Assembly (NCBI GenBank): GCA_037951105.1
Contig: JBAMJV010007977.1
Location: 18,517 to 82,516 of the forward strand
Direction: 5' to 3'
DNA length: 64,000 bases
Source: Echinarachnius parma
Lineage: Eukaryota; Echinodermata; Echinoidea; Clypeasteroida; Echinarachniidae
In this document: one piece after another, positions 60,244 to 64,000 of the stretch
Position numbering within the stretch: the stretch's first letter is position 1
Layout of the letters: the number at the start of each line of letters is the position of its first letter
The notes under the pieces: generated by a model
Database searches by the model: none
What the model was told of the DNA's origin: nothing
What the model saw: only the letters and a program-made list of their open reading frames with translations
Position numbers and translations under genes: made by a program

Positions 60244-60787
60244 TTAAAGGGGTAGTTCAGTTTTGGTATAGAGGTCGCTGCACAACATTTTTTGTTGTTG
60301 TGAGGTAATGACAAACTGAGTGTAAAATTTTAAAGAGCATACAATTTTCATGGCAGAATAATTTTTATTTGGTCAAAATCGGTTAAAAAAAGGCTGAAAT
60401 ATCAATAAATATATCCGATCGGAATAAATCTGGGGCCCAGATTTATTCGATGATTTTTGTTTTAATTCTAAAAATGCCTACACTTTTTAACAAGTTTTCA
60501 AAAGAGATTTTTGAATAGTTGTTGATTTTCTCTCTATCTAATTATTATTTCAACAAAACATCACATGCGTAATTTTGTATGAAAAATGGTTGAAACCAAT
60601 GCTTTATCAGAGAGCGTCCTCTCGTGTTTTAATGGCTTTTTTTAATAATAATGATAACAGGCTCTTTAATTAGTCGTTTGTAATTGTCTATACCTTTCAA
60701 GCATGGTGGAGTTATAACAATTAGTTTGTAATGTTATTGTGCAGGTTTTGGTTGCTAAAGCTCAGCCTTACCGAAACTGTACTACCT
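60244..60787. mobile_element. MITE family A, copy 4
   Basis: TTAAAGGGGTAGTTCAGTTT..TGGTATAGAGG to CTTACCGAAACTGTACTACC; interior as in copy 1. Confidence 0.88.
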
Positions 60788-63350
60788 CATCCTTTTCAGC
60801 CTAATTTGAACATATCGAGATGTACAGCCTATCTGCGATGCGTAGAAAATATTTCTTGATATTTTCTTCTTTTTTTGGCTGTTGTTTTGTTTTGCTTTTA
60901 TAGATGAAGAAACGGCGTATATACAGCTGCAGCACGATGGTGAAAACGTTTTGTTTACTTGTTCAATGTCCCCGAAAATGTTACCCTCCAATTCCAGGGG
61001 GCTTCCGGTGCCTTGAGTACTTATACATGACTTTCTAGTTTCTTCTATATGCACTTTTCATGAAAATTGCATGAATTCTACATAAACCCCAAAGGAAAAT
61101 TTCAAATTTATACGTCATGTAAAAACCGACTATTTTGGTCTAGCATCAACCATTAGGGAATACTTTGTCACCCTCTAGCATGTTTTTGCATTTAGACAAG
61201 TTCTTCTTCTTCTCTTCTTGTTTTTCGCCTCCTTTCTTCCTCAGTTCCTTATTTTCTTCTGATGTTAATTGTATGTACAGCGTGTAATGTACTGTCTATA
61301 TTATTACGAAACGCAAATGGGATTCGTTACAGCAACGTTATAGTAAACGATTATCAAATTCAGTCTCGAAAAAAAGCTGCTTAAAGATTGAATAGCATAA
61401 TATCAGTTTCATAACCCATATCAACCGTTGGAGGCCATATAATTACACAATACTGTAATATACTAGCTTTGGGTAAATCTTAATTGACGGAGAGCATGCT
61501 AAGGTGTTGTCAATTTCTGCCTTAAAAAATTGATAGCAGTGTTTTCTCACGATTAACAGATTTTGAGGAGAACACATTTACAGAATCACCTGCTTTTCTT
61601 TCCCCTATAGCGATTCAGCTATCAAGAGAGTCATCAAAAACATAGGGGTACGACACGGGGGATAAGTTGGTAAAGGGCTGCAGCCCACCCACCCCCCCCC
61701 CCCCCCCCCCCCCCTCCCCTTCCTCCCTTGACCTCGAGATGTAGAAAACACGCATTATTTTGACACATCCATGGTCACAACCTTTTGGGGAACCTAATAG
61801 GCACATTTTCGGGTAAAAACAGCTCCTTTTTATGTTGGAGAGCGGAAGGCTATTTTTCTTGCAAACTACATTTACCTCAGACCCCTGGAAGCTAAAAAAT
61901 AAACCCTGCCCGAACGTCTATGATCAGACATATCACATTTGACAGTGGTTTACCCAAAGAGGAGGGCACTGGGTGACTATTATTATTCTCTGTGCTGTCT
62001 CCTCCAGATGAAAATACAAATACAAACACTACAATTATTCACTAGTCAAGAGGCTCATGTTGCTTCCCCATCTGTAACCACCGCTCCCCCCCCCCCCCCC
62101 CCCTCCTCCCCTGTTTCGTTGGACCCTGCATGGCCCTGCTGCTACTCATCTGAAAAAAGTCCATGAGAAGGCTTGCGTCACCGCGATGCCTTCTAGGTAT
62201 ATCGTCTGACCTGGCATTTTGTATCCACGTGCAGCGGCGTGACTTAGGAGGGGACAAGGTGACAAGATGATTAATTGAGCCCCCTTCGCATAAAGGCATA
62301 TATGGGAGGTTTTACACGCGCCCCCATCGCCAGTGATCTATCGTTGTCAGACTGGGGGGGGGGGGGGGGGGGGGATATTCTTTATTTTCCCTGGATTTTT
62401 ACCATTCCCTCCCCCCATTTTGTTCATGGTCACACTATTGCGAGCACGTGACGTGCTCCCCCCTCCCCCCCCCCCCCCCCACACCCTCCGTGACCGAAAT
62501 TCCTGAGAGAAAATAAGAATCAAAACATTACTGTAACACCGTTTTATTTCGCCCCCTCTCTGACAAAGTCTTTCGTCACGCCATCAGTTCGTGTCTTCCA
62601 TAGGTTTCCTGGACAATATGAACGAACATCAACACATTACACTTTTTTTTCCTTTTTTTTCTTCATTGAGACAGCCCACCCTCATACACATCTCGTGGTA
62701 AACCTTGTTCCCTCTCAGCCTATATTTATCAAGCTATCAGAACGTGTTTCTATAGGTTTCAAGATTTACAAAAGAAATCAGAAAAAAACTTTACCACTTC
62801 GTATTTTCTACGATTATGTAACCACTTTTCCGTGTCAATTCGAAGAATATTGTGTAAAAATTACTCTTTCTTGTAATTCAGTTAGCCTTCGGGTTTTGTT
62901 TTACTCGATGTTTTCAATTACACTTCTCGAGATTAATCTCCTCATCAATCACATTTTCCATTTTACGTACCGTAAGTCTGTAATTTGCCCATCGTGCTTG
63001 GTGCTATCTCCAAAAATTAAAACAAACATATTTTCTAATAATCAACTCCATTTACCTTCCATATCACCTGATTTTCTGTCTATATGAATTAAACCTATAC
63101 AAACAATTCCTTTTTTTTTAAATCAGCTATAATTTTCCCACGTATTCATTTCCTACCCTTAAGATTTATCGGCAAAAATATTAAAACTTCTATGATGACG
63201 CAAGTCATCAATTAAACTCGCAAGTACCATACATGATGGATGGTTCTCCTTGCCTTTTGTGTATGAGCTTTGAGGGAAATCTTTCCTCAGATGATTCCTC
63301 ATAAAGTTCATCGAACGGAAAACTGTTTTCAAGACAATCGTGGAGAACCT
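60788..63350. other. Intergenic with homopolymer runs, no gene seen
   Basis: C runs near 61690-61714, 62084-62103 and 62468-62480 and a G run near 62355-62374. A 130-codon open frame at 62695-63087 has no recognisable motif and AT-driven composition. Confidence 0.45.
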
Positions 63351-63893
63351 TCAAGGGGTAGTTCAGTTTTGGTATAGAGGGCGCTGCACAAAATATTTTT
63401 GTGTGAGGTAATGAAAAACTGAATGTAACATTTCAAAAAGCATACAATTTTAATGGCAAAATAAACTTTATTTGATCAAAATCGGTTCAGAAACGGCTGA
63501 AATATCAATAAATATATCCAATCGGAATAAATCTGGAGCCCAGATTTATTCGATGATTTTTTTTAAAGATTTTTTAAATGCCTACAATTTTTCAAAAAAT
63601 GTCAAAAGAGGTTTTTAAATAGTTGTTGATGATCTCTCTATCTAATCATTATTTCAACAAAACATCACATGCATACTTTTGTATACAAAATGGTGGAAAC
63701 CAATACTTTTTTAGAGAGCGCCCTCTTGTGTGTTAATGGCTCTTTTTTTTATGATAACAGGCTTTTTAATTAGTCTTTTGTAATTTTCTATACCTTTCGA
63801 GCATGGTGGAGTTATAACTATTAGTTTGTAGTGTTAGTGTGCATGTTTTGGTTACTAAAGCGCAGCCTTACCAAAACTGTACTACCAATTTAA
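63351..63893. mobile_element. MITE family A, copy 5
   Basis: AAGGGGTAGTTCAGTTTTGG to CTTACCAAAACTGTACTACC, same orientation as copies 1 and 4. Confidence 0.88.
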
Positions 63894-64000
63894 TACGTCA
63901 ATGACATTGAACCTGTTTACAACCGATACCAAAAGCAGTGAAATCGAATCACCAATATTTTCCTTAATGATATAATTGTAAACTAATAATACATTTTATC

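Noticed and set aside
62695-63087. 130-codon plus-strand frame
   Set aside because: AT-rich composition, no motif and no splice or homology support.

Overview
The window is eukaryotic nuclear DNA: AT-rich, with GT-AG introns, dense interspersed repeats, tRNA-derived SINEs, MITEs and a Ty3/Gypsy retrotransposon. The mix of a short-LTR Gypsy element, SINEs ending in a GTAAAGCGC...GCGCTATATAAAT/(ATT)n tail, foldback elements and frequent TACATGTA words suggests a marine invertebrate, possibly an echinoderm or a relative. The species is inference only.

One host gene fills most of the window. It is a cullin-2 (CUL2) orthologue on the minus strand, with its start codon at 47737-47735 and coding sequence running leftward past position 1. 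I resolved 19 coding exons by eye. All 18 enclosed introns are GT-AG, every phase joins, and the total is 1983 nt or 661 codons. The last part of the protein (C-terminal winged helix and neddylation lysine) lies beyond the left edge. No second host gene is recognisable; about 48-64 kb is repeat-rich flanking DNA.

The introns are a museum of mobile elements. Intron 18 holds a complete 5.79-kb Ty3/Gypsy element (1435-7224) with two identical 179-bp LTRs, a 5-bp target duplication and one intact 1360-codon Gag-Pol frame, opposite in orientation to CUL2. A LINE fragment ends in a long (GATA)n array beside the exon 18 donor. Intron 17 holds a 7.2-kb TIR element (9167-16362) with a CAATG target duplication. 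It landed inside a tandem duplicate of the exon 18 boundary and carries 17 full copies of a 156-bp satellite, each with an RFX-type X-box palindrome. Other items are a TTAA-flanked 2.85-kb transposon with a 213-bp tandem repeat (19.05-21.9 kb), two Helitron-like elements with nuclear-receptor half-sites (26.06 and 30.38 kb), a giant ~2-kb foldback (32.9-34.9 kb), several smaller palindromes and many TTAA- or TA-flanked MITEs.

A recurring theme is repeats touching CUL2 splice sites. The exon 4 acceptor has expanded into about 23 tandem 37-bp units. A SINE tail starts within a few bases of the exon 6 donor. Other SINEs lie near the donors of exons 5 and 11, and the GATA array near that of exon 18. 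Broken duplicates of exons 6, 8 and 18 lie beside the real exons. None of these interrupts the CUL2 reading frame.
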